From assembly GCF_004341245.1 (NCBI RefSeq), contig NZ_SLWY01000014.1, positions 110,918-174,917 on the forward strand: a stretch of DNA of 64,000 nt, given 5' to 3'. The stretch's first letter is position 1; every line of letters begins with the position of its first letter. This stretch comes from Plasticicumulans lactativorans (lineage in GTDB: Bacteria > Pseudomonadota > Gammaproteobacteria > Competibacterales > Competibacteraceae). Under the pieces are notes generated by a model that saw only the letters and a program-made list of their open reading frames with translations, did not search any database and was not told where the DNA came from. Positions 53,092 through 62,210 of this stretch are shown one piece after another. The position numbers were made by a program, and so were the translations under genes.

Positions 53092-53989
53092 CGGCTTCAT
53101 CGGCTCGCATCTGGTCGACCTGCTGCTGCAGCGCGGGCATCGCGTGCGCGTGTTCGACCGTTCTCCCAACCGCTACCAGGCGCCTTACCCGGAAGTGGAC
53201 TATCGCCTCGGCCAGTTCGGCGATTCGGCCGAGATCGCCGAGGCACTGCAGGACATCGATGTGGTGTTCCACCTCATCAGCACCTCGGTGCCGAGTACCT
53301 CCAACCTCGATCCGGTCGCCGACATCAACGGCAACCTGGTGGGGACCGTGCAACTGCTCCAGCAGATGGTGAAGCTCGGCCTCAAACGCATCGTCTACCT
53401 GTCGTCGGGCGGCACGGTCTATGGCAACCCGACGCTCGAACCGGTGCCGGAAACCCACCCGCTGCACCCGATCTGCTCGTATGGCGTGGTCAAGGTCGCC
53501 ATCGAGAATTACCTGTTCATGTTCCAGCAACTGCACGGCCTGCTGCCGACGGTGCTGCGCGCGTCGAATCCCTTCGGGCCGCGACAGGGGCACATCGGCG
53601 TGCAGGGTGTCATCCCCACCTTCCTCGCGCGCCTCGTCCAGGGTGATCGGCTGCAGATATGGGGCGATGGCTCGGTCGTGCGTGATTACATCTACATCGC
53701 CGACCTGGTGGATCTGGCGATGCTGGCGGGAGAGTCGAGCGCGACCGGGGTATTCAACGCCGGCAGCGGCTCGGGCTGTTCGCTGAACGAGATCGTGCGG
53801 GTGATCGAGCGGATTTCCGGCAGGACGGTACCCGTGGACTACCTGCCGGGGCGCGCGTTCGACGTGCGCGAGATCACGCTGGACGTGCGCAGTGCGAAGG
53901 CCGCGTTCGGCTGGCAGCCCCGCACGTCGATCGACGAAGGCATACGGCGGCACTGGGACTGGCTGCAAACGATATCGGCTCATCAATAA
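53066..53989 (+). CDS. NAD-dependent nucleotide-sugar epimerase/dehydratase
   Basis: A 307-residue extended SDR. The Rossmann turn ALVLGGNGFIGSHLVDLLLQ begins the protein, and the catalytic region is YLSSGGTVYGNPTLEPVPET followed by SYGVVKVAIENYLFMF (Ser/Tyr/Lys). It probably epimerises or dehydrates a UDP- or GDP-sugar for this locus. The substrate cannot be specified. The 26-bp overlap with the glycosyltransferase shows coupling. It is followed 16 bp later by the second sulfotransferase. Confidence 0.88.
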   Translation: MRALVLGGNGFIGSHLVDLLLQRGHRVRVFDRSPNRYQAPYPEVDYRLGQFGDSAEIAEALQDIDVVFHLISTSVPSTSNLDPVADINGNLVGTVQLLQQMVKLGLKRIVYLSSGGTVYGNPTLEPVPETHPLHPICSYGVVKVAIENYLFMFQQLHGLLPTVLRASNPFGPRQGHIGVQGVIPTFLARLVQGDRLQIWGDGSVVRDYIYIADLVDLAMLAGESSATGVFNAGSGSGCSLNEIVRVIERISGRTVPVDYLPGRAFDVREITLDVRSAKAAFGWQPRTSIDEGIRRHWDWLQTISAHQ

Positions 53990-54005
53990 ATCAAGGGTGT
54001 CTGAG

Positions 54006-55004
54006 ATGGTCGCGCAGATCGATGGAGATTACGTTCGCGCTCGACCGGGCAAGCTTTACAGCCGCCTGGTGAGTTACGGCCTGTTCGAGGGCAGGCCCCT
54101 GACGACCAGGGGACGCTGGATCAATCCCCTGGTGTTCGGCCTGTTCGAACTGGAAAAACGCCTGCCGGTGATGCGTCCGGTGAAGGAGCCGGTGTTCATC
54201 CTCGGTACGGGGCGCAGCGGAACGACGATTCTCGGCATCGTGCTGTCGATGCACCGGGATGTCGGCTTCCTCAACGAGCCGAAGGCGCTCTGGCATTCGG
54301 CGCACGGCGCCGAGGACCTGATCGGGAGCTATTCGCGGGGGCCGGCACGCTACCGCCTCGATGAAACCGATGCGACGCCCGCGGTGGTCCAGGCCATGCA
54401 CCGCCTGTTTTCCGCGTACCTGCTGGGTTCGGGCAGCCGGCGCGTGGTCGACAAGTACCCGGAACTGATCTTCCGCGTGCCCTTCGTGCGGGCGATCTTC
54501 CCGGACGCCAAGTTCCTCTTCCTGGCGCGTAACGGCTGGGATACCTGCCACTCCATCGAGCACTGGTCGGAACGCCTCGGCGAACAGCGCAACGGCGAGG
54601 TGCACGACTGGTGGGGCGTCGACAACCGCAAGTGGAACCTGCTGACCGAGCAACTGGTTCCCGAGGATGAAGACCTCGCGCCCCACGTGGACGCCATCCG
54701 GGGCTTCAAGCGGCACACCGACATGGCGGCGGTGGAGTGGATTCTGACCATGCGTGAGGGGCTGCACCTGCGCGCCCGGCATCCCGACTGCGTGCACACG
54801 GTCCTGTACGAGGACCTGGTCAACCACCCGGCCGAGGCACTCACGGCGCTGCGGGCCTTCTGCAACCTGGGCGAAGACGCGACCTTCGACGAGTACGCGC
54901 GGCGGGTCCTGCGACCGGCGCCGCGCAAGGCGCCCTGCGAACTCCATCCCTGCATCCGCGACGCCTTCGACAGCACGATGCGGATGCTCGACTACACGGC
55001 CTGA
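54006..55004 (+). CDS. Sulfotransferase family protein
   Basis: A 332-residue sulfotransferase. PVFILGTGRSGTTILGIVLS is the 5'-PSB loop with the Arg-Ser variant (GTGRSGTT), and FLFLARNGWDTCHSIEHWSE is the 3'-phosphate region. It differs from the protein at 49559 and has GC-rich codons. It is probably a second sulfation activity on the same or another sugar. ATG 54006 is preceded by GTGTCTGAG; upstream open codons overlap the epimerase. Confidence 0.85.
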   Translation: MVAQIDGDYVRARPGKLYSRLVSYGLFEGRPLTTRGRWINPLVFGLFELEKRLPVMRPVKEPVFILGTGRSGTTILGIVLSMHRDVGFLNEPKALWHSAHGAEDLIGSYSRGPARYRLDETDATPAVVQAMHRLFSAYLLGSGSRRVVDKYPELIFRVPFVRAIFPDAKFLFLARNGWDTCHSIEHWSERLGEQRNGEVHDWWGVDNRKWNLLTEQLVPEDEDLAPHVDAIRGFKRHTDMAAVEWILTMREGLHLRARHPDCVHTVLYEDLVNHPAEALTALRAFCNLGEDATFDEYARRVLRPAPRKAPCELHPCIRDAFDSTMRMLDYTA

Positions 55005-55019
55005 GGCTTGAACCCGATC

Positions 55020-56165
55020 ATGGACAAACGCGTCGCCATCATGGGCATCCGGGGCGTCCCGGCGCAGCACGGAGGCTTCGAGACCTTCGCCGAACATCTC
55101 GCGCTGTATCTGGTCGAGCGCGACTGGGAGGTCACGGTCTATTGCCAGGACGAAGGGGTGGAAGGGCCGGTGCGCACCGACGACTGGTGCGGCGTGCGCC
55201 GGATCACGATCCCGGTCAGGCGCGAGGGCGCCGCGGGCACGGTGATCTTCGACTGGCGCTCGGTGCAGCACGTGATGGGCACCGACCAGCGCCTGCTGCT
55301 GACGCTCGGCTACAACACGGCGCTGTTCTGCACGCCGTATCGCTTCCGGGGCATCCGCAACCTCATCAACATGGATGGCATCGAATGGAAGCGCGACAAA
55401 TGGAAGTGGTACGAACGCGCGTGGTTGTGGCTCAACGAGCGCGCCGGCTGCCTGGTCGGCACCCACCTGGTGGCCGATCACCCGTCCATCGCCGATCACC
55501 TGGCGACGCGGGTCAGTCGCCGCAAGATCACGATGATCCCGTACGGCGCCAATGAGGTGGTGAGCGCGGATGTCGCACACCTCGCTCCGCTCGGGCTGGA
55601 ACCGGGCCGCTTCATCACCGTGATCGCGCGCGCCGAGCCGGAAAACTCGATTCTCGACATCGTGCGGGCGTTCTCGCACAAGCGGCGCGGCATCAAGCTG
55701 GTGCTGCTCGGCAAGTACCAGCCCGACAGCAACCCCTTCCACCGGGAAGTGATGGCCGCCGCCGGCGACGAAGTGCTCTTCCCGGGGGCCATCTACGACA
55801 AGGCGATCGTCGAGGCGCTGCGCTTCTACGGCCGCTTCTACGTCCACGGCCACCGGGTCGGCGGCACCAATCCCTCGCTGGTCGAAGCCCTCGGTGCCGG
55901 GTCGGCGGTGCTGGCCCACGACAACCGCTTCAATCGCTGGGTGGCGGGTGAGGGCGCCCGTTACTTCACCGATATGGTGTCGTGCGTGGATGCACTGGAT
56001 CGCCTGCTCGTCGACGATGGCGAGATCGAGCACATGCGCACCGCCAGCCGTGCGCGCTTCCACCAGATGTTCACGTGGGACACCGTGCTGGCGCAGTACG
56101 AGCAATTATTACTGAAGCATCTTCCCGAGTCGGCAGTTAAGCCTGGAGAGAATTTGTATAGTTGA
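55020..56165 (+). CDS. DUF1972-type glycosyltransferase
   Basis: A 381-residue GT-B enzyme: DUF1972 N-terminal domain (RVAIMGIRGVPAQHGGFETF followed by AEHLALYLVERDWEVTVYCQ) and a GT1-type C-terminal domain (LVLLGKYQPDSNPFHREVMA, then VGGTNPSLVEALGAGSAVLA). Such enzymes often transfer rhamnose. TTG at 55008 is an alternative start. The last ~20 codons (from about 56105) turn AT-rich, like the convergent gene beyond. Its stop abuts that of the convergent gene with no base between. Confidence 0.88.
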   Translation: MDKRVAIMGIRGVPAQHGGFETFAEHLALYLVERDWEVTVYCQDEGVEGPVRTDDWCGVRRITIPVRREGAAGTVIFDWRSVQHVMGTDQRLLLTLGYNTALFCTPYRFRGIRNLINMDGIEWKRDKWKWYERAWLWLNERAGCLVGTHLVADHPSIADHLATRVSRRKITMIPYGANEVVSADVAHLAPLGLEPGRFITVIARAEPENSILDIVRAFSHKRRGIKLVLLGKYQPDSNPFHREVMAAAGDEVLFPGAIYDKAIVEALRFYGRFYVHGHRVGGTNPSLVEALGAGSAVLAHDNRFNRWVAGEGARYFTDMVSCVDALDRLLVDDGEIEHMRTASRARFHQMFTWDTVLAQYEQLLLKHLPESAVKPGENLYS

Positions 56166-57254
56166 TCATGGGTTAATATTGCGATGAAAGGCATCTCGCA
56201 ATATCTGCAGCTTGGGAGTATTTGTCGATCGTTTTCGATCATTGTTGCCCGTTTCTGCTATTTCCGCATCCCACGCTGGAGCTTGGCGCCATGAATGATA
56301 TGTCCAGCTCCAGCCAAACTCTTCGAATAGATCAATGAGGTCGCTGACATATCGATCGCCTGATGCGCCGCTCATGCGTGTGGCACTGAATTCGCTGATA
56401 AAGATGGGAACGTTGTAGCGGCGCTGAAATTCCAAAGCTGGTTGCATAGCTCGACGAAGTTCGTCTTTGTCCCACGTCGTCATGCCAACGCGTCCTGGAT
56501 ACTGAGGACCAAGACGCAGGCCAGCCTCGACGCCCTGATGGGTGAACTGGCCTGGCTGATACATGTGCGGGCTGTAAACCACATTTGAATCGGAAGGTGG
56601 ATCGAGATAAAGCAATCCTTCGAAACGACTGACACGTTTCTTGATGCCGGTATTTATGACAGGCGGTTCGATGATGATGGTTGTATTCTTATCATGCTGG
56701 CGGATTGTTGTAATAAGTCTTCGAATCAATGCGTTATAATCAGATGGACCTGCCTTGAAAGGTAATGTGTCTGTCGCTGGCTCGTTCAGAATGTCATAAC
56801 CCACAATTACATGGTTGCGGTTTTTATAGCGATCGGCAATTCGCCCCCATAAACGATCTAGGAGATCGTGATACTGGAAGTCCCTCCAAAGCTCATCAGT
56901 TGCAAAAGTCGTTGTGTTGACCGCGGTTCCTGGCATGGTATGAGGGTCAATTACAACCTTGATGCCGCGCTTCTCACACCAGATCAACAATTGGTCAAGT
57001 TTCTTAAATGCTTCCTCATCAAAATCATATGGTGGTTGTTTTTTCATCAAAGGTTGCTTGCTGAAACCTATTCGCAATAAGTTGCCGCCAAGATTGGCGA
57101 AATCAGCAACATCCTGCTCCGTAATGTCCAACTGTGTCGTCATTCCTCGATATGGTCCCCAAGTGGCTGCACTAACCGGACCGGCAGTCATCACTGCAAG
57201 AAGAACAACAAGACAGCAGTGACGCCCTAAGGCATAAAAAAAGCCGTTGTGCAT
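56166..57254 (-). CDS. GH5-family endoglycosidase, AT-rich paralogue
   Basis: A 362-residue secreted glycosidase with signal peptide HCCLVVLLAVMTAGPVSA and mature start ATWGPYRGMTTQ. GH5 marks are VIVGYDILNEPATD (acid/base Glu in NEP) and NVPIFISEFSAT (nucleophile Glu). It is a paralogue of the enzyme at 58449-59588, sharing WGPYRGMTT and LGGNLLR, but its codon use is AT-rich, so it came from another source. It may cut or edit the polysaccharide during export. ATG 57254 is chosen for the signal peptide. Confidence 0.9.
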   Translation of the reverse strand: MHNGFFYALGRHCCLVVLLAVMTAGPVSAATWGPYRGMTTQLDITEQDVADFANLGGNLLRIGFSKQPLMKKQPPYDFDEEAFKKLDQLLIWCEKRGIKVVIDPHTMPGTAVNTTTFATDELWRDFQYHDLLDRLWGRIADRYKNRNHVIVGYDILNEPATDTLPFKAGPSDYNALIRRLITTIRQHDKNTTIIIEPPVINTGIKKRVSRFEGLLYLDPPSDSNVVYSPHMYQPGQFTHQGVEAGLRLGPQYPGRVGMTTWDKDELRRAMQPALEFQRRYNVPIFISEFSATRMSGASGDRYVSDLIDLFEEFGWSWTYHSWRQAPAWDAEIAETGNNDRKRSTNTPKLQILRDAFHRNINP

Positions 57255-57457
57255 GGTGATGGCATCGAATGGCGCAGTTTCGACCTGCGCGGATGTCATG
57301 CCACCGGGAAGGGGGTGAAGTCAATCAGAGTGTCACGGCGCAACTGCGGCGAGTGGCGGCCGGTCGGTGCCGGCCACCTGCAACGAATGTGTCGGACGAA
57401 CCGGACGGCAGGTGTCGTCCGGAATGTGCATCCGGCGATCCGATTCGTGCGCGCCGT

Positions 57458-58384
57458 TCAGCCCAGCGCGCCCGATACCAGGTAGCGGATCTGCTCGATC
57501 GTGCCGCGCGGATTCGCCTGCCAGATCACGCCGCCGTTGCGCAGCACCAGGCCGAGCCGGGCCGCGATCGAGTGGCGGCTGCGCAGCACGTCCTCGCACA
57601 GGCGCACGATCTCGTCGGGCAGGCCCTCGCGGCGGGCGAATTCGAGGAAGTTAACGATCTGCGTGTAAACGTCGAAGCGCGACACCTCCCGCGCGAGCAG
57701 ACGCCTCGCCGCCTGCACCAGGCGACGGCCGAGGTGGCGGTCGTAACCGACGCTGTTGCGGCCGTGCTGGCGGTAGAGGATGCCGGCGTAGGCGTCGTAG
57801 AACACCCGCCCCTTCGACAGCACGAGCAGGTAGATCCACCAGTCGTGCATGCAGCATTCGCGCGGCAGGTTGCGCAGCACGAGGTCGCGCGCGGCGCGGT
57901 TGAGGACGATCGTGCAGCCGGTCGCGAAGTTCTCGACCAGGGCGTTTTCGAGGCAGAACAGCGCCGGCACGCGGGTCTGCCGGGACGGGCGCAGGTTCTC
58001 GTCGACGATCCGCAGCCGCGAGAAGTACATCGCCGGCACGTCGGACGGACATCGCTCCAGCGTGGCGACGGCGCGCCTGAGCTTGTTGCGCAGCCAGTAG
58101 TCGTCCTGGTCGCAGAGGGCGTAGTAAGCGCTGGTGTCACGGGCGAGCCCGAGCAGGCGGAAGAAGCTGCGGGTCACGCCCAGGTTGTCTTCGGCCAGCC
58201 AGCGGACCCGGCCGTCCTTGTGCGCGTAGCGCTCGACGAGGGCGAGCGTGCCGTCGCGCGAACCGTCGTCGCGGATCAGCAGTTCGAGCTCGCGGTGGGA
58301 CTGCTTCAGGATGCTGTCGATCTGCTCGGCGAGGAAGGCTTCGCCGTTGTAGGTGGACATCAGGATGGAAACGTGCGGCGACAT
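57458..58384 (-). CDS. Family 2 glycosyltransferase (rhamnosyltransferase-like)
   Basis: A 308-residue GT-A enzyme. MSPHVSILMSTYNGEAFLAE and LELLIRDDGSRDGTLALVER are the donor-binding start, YYALCDQDDYWLRNKL holds the DxD motif, and MHDWWIYLLVLSKGRV is the acceptor-side ED/DW region typical of rhamnosyl- or galactosyl-transferring enzymes. It works in the cytoplasm on the lipid-linked glycan. It lies between the two GH5 genes. About 200 bp separate its stop from the GH5 start at 57254. Confidence 0.9.
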   Translation of the reverse strand: MSPHVSILMSTYNGEAFLAEQIDSILKQSHRELELLIRDDGSRDGTLALVERYAHKDGRVRWLAEDNLGVTRSFFRLLGLARDTSAYYALCDQDDYWLRNKLRRAVATLERCPSDVPAMYFSRLRIVDENLRPSRQTRVPALFCLENALVENFATGCTIVLNRAARDLVLRNLPRECCMHDWWIYLLVLSKGRVFYDAYAGILYRQHGRNSVGYDRHLGRRLVQAARRLLAREVSRFDVYTQIVNFLEFARREGLPDEIVRLCEDVLRSRHSIAARLGLVLRNGGVIWQANPRGTIEQIRYLVSGALG

Positions 58385-58448
58385 CGAGCGGACCTCCTGG
58401 AGGATCGACGAAGGGGGGATGCGGAAGCGGCGGTGCGGCGGGGGGCGT

Positions 58449-59588
58449 TCACGGGGCGGTGGCGTTGCGCGCGAAGGCGGCCTTGAACAGGCGCAGGCGT
58501 TCGGTATCGGCCGAGCGCGCGCCCTCGGCGCAGCGCGGCGCGGAAACCTCGGCGTCCCAGATCGGCGACTCGCGGAAGGCGTGGTAGGTCCAGCTCCAGC
58601 CGAACGACTCGAACAGCTCGATCAGGTCGCCGAGGTAGCGGATGCCGTCGTCGCCGGTCCAGCACGCGGCGCTGAACTCGCCGATGTAGACGATCGCGCC
58701 CTGGCGCTCGGCGAAGCGGCGGACGGGTTCGAGCGCCTGCCGCAGGGTCTCGCGGTCCCAGTCCAGGTGCTCGGCGGGGCCGGGGTAGCGCACGCCGCGC
58801 GGCAGCCCGGCGAACACGCCCTGGTGCGTGAACGCCTTGGGCAGGTACATGTGCGGGCTGTAGATCACGCGCGGATCGTCGATCGGCCGCAGCAGCGCCA
58901 TGCCGGCGATGCGGTCGATCCAGCGGCCACGCGCGTCGAAGCCGGTCGGCGGCTCGACGATCACGTAGCGCTCGGGGTCGTGCACGCGGATCGCGTCGAC
59001 GCTGCGCTGCTGCAGGGTGTTCCAGACCTCGGCCGCGGCGGCGCGCGCGTCGGCCGGGACCGACGGCTCGTTGAGCAGGTCATAGGCGGCGATCACCGGC
59101 CCGCGCTGCGCATAGCGCTCGGCGATGTACGCCCACAGCTCGACGATGCGCTGCTGCAGGGCCGCGTCGGTCCACAGCGCATCGGTGGGCGTCGTCGTGA
59201 ACGGCGAGCGGGTGCCGGGGAAGGCGTGCGGGTCGATGACCACGCGCACGCCGCGCCGCTCGCACCAGGCGAGGATGCGGTCGAGGCGCGCGAACGCCTC
59301 CTGGTTGAGGGCATGGGGTGGCTGGGCGGCGAGCATCGGCGCATCGGCGAAGCCGACCCGCAGCAGGTTGCCGCCGAGCTGGCGGAAGGCTTCGACGTCG
59401 GCCTCGGCGATCGCCGAGTGCGTGGTCATGCCGCGGTACGGCCCCCAGCCGGCGGCGCCGGCGGGGTGGGACGCCCCCAGGCCCAGGGCGACGACGAGTG
59501 CGGCCGCGGCGGCACGCCGGCCGCGGGCGCCGGCGGTGCGCCGTGCGTGCCGGGCGCTGGGGGCGGGGGGCATCGTGGTCCGCGACAT
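58449..59588 (-). CDS. GH5-family endoglycosidase
   Basis: A 379-residue secreted glycosidase. An Arg-rich N-terminus leads to a hydrophobic signal (AAAAALVVALGLGASHPAGA) and the mature AGWGPYRGMTTHS. Catalytic Glu residues lie in AAYDLLNEPSVP and AIVYIGEFSAACW. Codon use is GC-rich like the host. It starts 2 bp after the pyruvyltransferase stop. Exopolysaccharide loci often include such an enzyme for controlling chain length or release. Confidence 0.9.
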   Translation of the reverse strand: MSRTTMPPAPSARHARRTAGARGRRAAAAALVVALGLGASHPAGAAGWGPYRGMTTHSAIAEADVEAFRQLGGNLLRVGFADAPMLAAQPPHALNQEAFARLDRILAWCERRGVRVVIDPHAFPGTRSPFTTTPTDALWTDAALQQRIVELWAYIAERYAQRGPVIAAYDLLNEPSVPADARAAAAEVWNTLQQRSVDAIRVHDPERYVIVEPPTGFDARGRWIDRIAGMALLRPIDDPRVIYSPHMYLPKAFTHQGVFAGLPRGVRYPGPAEHLDWDRETLRQALEPVRRFAERQGAIVYIGEFSAACWTGDDGIRYLGDLIELFESFGWSWTYHAFRESPIWDAEVSAPRCAEGARSADTERLRLFKAAFARNATAP

Positions 59589-59590
59589 GC

Positions 59591-60853
59591 TCAGGCGCAG
59601 GCGGCGAGCGGGGCCGCCGGCAGCGGGCGGGCGGCACGGGCGTGGCGCAGGCCGCGGACGAAGCGCAGGTAGTCCTCGCGCACGCCCTGGCAGAAGCGCG
59701 GCATGAAGGCGTGGAAGGCTTCGGCGCTCGCCAGCCGTGCGTGCAGCAGGTCGAGGGTTTCGCCGACCTCGCTCTCGCGGTCGATGCAGAAGCGCTCGGA
59801 GCCGATCTGCGACATGAACGAATCGAACTTGCGGTGGTTCGGCGAACCGACCGGGTAGTCGTTCACCGCCACCACCGGCACCTGGTTGCGTGCGGCGACG
59901 ATCAGGCCGTGCAGGTTCTCGCTGATCACGAGGCGGCAGCGTGCCAGCGCGCTTTCGAGGTCGAAGACGCTCGACGGCAGCACCAGCCGGTTCTCGATGC
60001 GGTGCTGGTTGAGGACGTGCTGCACCGTCAGGCTGGCTTCGAGGTCCCCCTGCCAGCGACGGCTCATGATTACGTCGACCGGCGCGCCGCTGCCGCTGTC
60101 GGCGACGAAGCGGGCGAAGACGCTCGCCATCCGCGCCAGGAAGGCTTCGTTGCCGTTGTTGAGGATCAGGCCGACCGGCCGCTCGGCGTCCGCCTCGAAC
60201 GGACGGGTGCGCACGCCGCTCAGCGCGATGTCGGGGATGAGGGCGGCGTCGATCTGCAGCGCGGCGAGGTCGCGATGGGAGAATTCGTCGCGCACCGCGA
60301 TCGCCTGCGCACCGCGCATCGTCCCGGCGATGCGCTGCTTCAGCGCGGCGTCGCGGAAGGCGCCGAAGGTCTGCCCCAGCAGCGCATAGGGCACGCCGTG
60401 CGCGCGGGCGAGGTCGACCTCGCGCAGGTGCGCGCGCACGTTCGACGCCCAGTGCTCGTTGAAGTAGCCGCCGCCCGCCATCACGAACAGGTCGGCATCG
60501 GCGATCTCGCGCTGCAGGTAGAGGATCTTCGGGTCGTTCTCGCGGATGCGGTAGGCGAGTTCGGAGTTGGCGATCGCCTCGCGGCACTTCAGTTGCACGC
60601 GGTTCAGCAGCCCGTAATGCCGGTCGAGGCGGCGGAACATCGCTTCCGACGAACCCCAGTCCAGCACCGAATGCGCCGCGCGCGCGAAGCGCACGTTGGG
60701 GTAGCGGTCGCGCACCAGCGGGTCGGGGGAATAGGTCAGCGCGACGATCTCGGCGCCCTCGTACGCCTGCTGCAGCAGGTCGAGGGTGGCGAGCAGGATG
60801 GCGTCGTCGCCCAGGTTGCCGTAGCCCCAACCGCCCGAGATGATGATTTTCAT
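59591..60853 (-). CDS. Polysaccharide pyruvyltransferase family protein
   Basis: A 420-residue protein of the CsaB/WcaK family, which adds a pyruvate ketal to a sugar. The opening is MKIIISGGWGYGNLGDDAIL, the family's glycine-rich start, and later parts are DADLFVMAGGGYFNEHWASN, VPYALLGQTFGAF and CRLVISENLHGLIVAARNQV, the HGLI region for phosphoenolpyruvate. ATG 60853 has AAGG close by; ATG 60880 lacks a ribosome-binding site. Pyruvylation would add acidic groups besides sulfate. Confidence 0.88.
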   Translation of the reverse strand: MKIIISGGWGYGNLGDDAILLATLDLLQQAYEGAEIVALTYSPDPLVRDRYPNVRFARAAHSVLDWGSSEAMFRRLDRHYGLLNRVQLKCREAIANSELAYRIRENDPKILYLQREIADADLFVMAGGGYFNEHWASNVRAHLREVDLARAHGVPYALLGQTFGAFRDAALKQRIAGTMRGAQAIAVRDEFSHRDLAALQIDAALIPDIALSGVRTRPFEADAERPVGLILNNGNEAFLARMASVFARFVADSGSGAPVDVIMSRRWQGDLEASLTVQHVLNQHRIENRLVLPSSVFDLESALARCRLVISENLHGLIVAARNQVPVVAVNDYPVGSPNHRKFDSFMSQIGSERFCIDRESEVGETLDLLHARLASAEAFHAFMPRFCQGVREDYLRFVRGLRHARAARPLPAAPLAACA

Positions 60854-60920
60854 GGCCTTGAAGTCCTCGATGTATTCCATGCAAGCGTGATTCGGAAGGG
60901 CAGGTCCGCAGCGGAGCGGT

Positions 60921-62207
60921 TCATGGCGCAGGCCCGGCCGGCGAGGGCTCGCCGGCGGTGATCGCGCGATGGATGACGACGGTGAGGGCGGCATAGGCCA
61001 GCAGCATCGCCGCCGAGTAGGCCAGCACCAGGTCGAACGGCGCGATCGGGAACAGCGCCGGCGCGGCGAAGATCGCCAGGTTGATGACGAGCCGCGAGCC
61101 GTCCCACCACAGCAGCCACGCCTTGCGGTCGAGCACCACCAGGGTCTGGGCGAGCGGCGAGGCGACGAGCTGGCCGGCGTAGCCGAGCGACAGGCAGGTG
61201 ACCAGCGGCGCGACGTCGCCCCATTCGGTGCCGAGCAGGACGCGGTAGACCTCGCGGCCCGGCAGTGCGGCGATGGCGACGACGCCGAGGCCGACCGCGG
61301 TGAGGCGGCGCAGGTAGCGCCGGTACAGGGCGACGGCGCCCGCCGGGTCGGTGCGCACGGCGCTGGCGAACTCGCCCAGGTAGTGCTCGGCGACCGACTT
61401 GCCGACGAACAGCATCGGCAGCGCGATCAGGCGCTGCGCCATCGCGAACAGGCCGACGAAGGCCGGCGAGTAGTGGTAGGCGAGGGCGAAGTTCGGCAGG
61501 TACAGGCTGAGCGTGTTCATCAGCCCGAGCGGCGCCATCAGCAGCGGGAACTCGCGGTGCTGCGCCAGCACCGCACGCAGGCGCGGCAACTGCTCGCGCA
61601 GCCGGGCGAGGAGCGGCACCCGCCCGCCCGGTGCGCGCCCCACCAGGTGCAGCGAGGAGGCGCCGAGCGCGAACAACTGGCCGGCGATCAGCGTGACGGT
61701 GTCGGCGCGCAGCACGGCGCCGAGGCACTGCCCGCCCACCTGCGTGACGCTGCGGGCGACGCCCGAGCGGGCAAGCTCGCGGTAGCGGCGCCGGCGCACC
61801 GCGACGTAGCGCAGGGTCTCGTTGCCGGCGATCGCCAGCGCACCGAGCGGTATCCACCAGGCGAGATCGCGCAGCGACGGCGACGCGATCAGCGGCGCAT
61901 CGCCGACGGTGCCGGCGAGCACCACCGCGTAGGCGAGCAGCGTCATCGCCAGGGCGACCGCGCCGATCAGCACCAGCAGCGGCATGACCTCGCCGTCCTG
62001 GCGGACCGCGGCGATGGCGAATTCGAGCCGCAGCGTGATCAGCACCGCGACCGCCATCGCCGCGGACAGGTAGACCGAGAACAGCCCCAGTTCGCTGGTC
62101 GAGTACAGGCGCGTCAGCAGCGGCGACGCGGCGATCAGGATCAGTTGCGAGAATGCCGCGCTGCCGAGCAGGGTGGCGAGCGAGGACGAGCCGAGGCGCA
62201 GGCGCAT
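60921..62207 (-). CDS. Polysaccharide flippase (MOP superfamily)
   Basis: A 428-residue membrane protein with about twelve helices (LATLLGSAAFSQLILIAASP in the first). It belongs to the Wzx/RfbX group and is not close to the flippase at 48240. The locus thus has two flippases, one in each half, which would fit two lipid-linked products or two fused loci. It begins 3 bp after the ligase gene ends, on the same strand, and lies 67 bp before the pyruvyltransferase. Confidence 0.85.
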   Translation of the reverse strand: MRLRLGSSSLATLLGSAAFSQLILIAASPLLTRLYSTSELGLFSVYLSAAMAVAVLITLRLEFAIAAVRQDGEVMPLLVLIGAVALAMTLLAYAVVLAGTVGDAPLIASPSLRDLAWWIPLGALAIAGNETLRYVAVRRRRYRELARSGVARSVTQVGGQCLGAVLRADTVTLIAGQLFALGASSLHLVGRAPGGRVPLLARLREQLPRLRAVLAQHREFPLLMAPLGLMNTLSLYLPNFALAYHYSPAFVGLFAMAQRLIALPMLFVGKSVAEHYLGEFASAVRTDPAGAVALYRRYLRRLTAVGLGVVAIAALPGREVYRVLLGTEWGDVAPLVTCLSLGYAGQLVASPLAQTLVVLDRKAWLLWWDGSRLVINLAIFAAPALFPIAPFDLVLAYSAAMLLAYAALTVVIHRAITAGEPSPAGPAP

Positions 62208-62210
62208 GCG

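Noticed and set aside
53991..56105. 704-codon minus-strand ORF opposite the sulfotransferase and glycosyltransferase
   Set aside because: Antisense shadow; the plus strand encodes proteins with clear catalytic motifs in the same interval.
58449..60884. Single 811-codon minus-strand ORF spanning GH5 and the pyruvyltransferase
   Set aside because: The upstream half is out of frame with the recognisable pyruvyltransferase; the real GH5 starts at 59588 with its own signal peptide.
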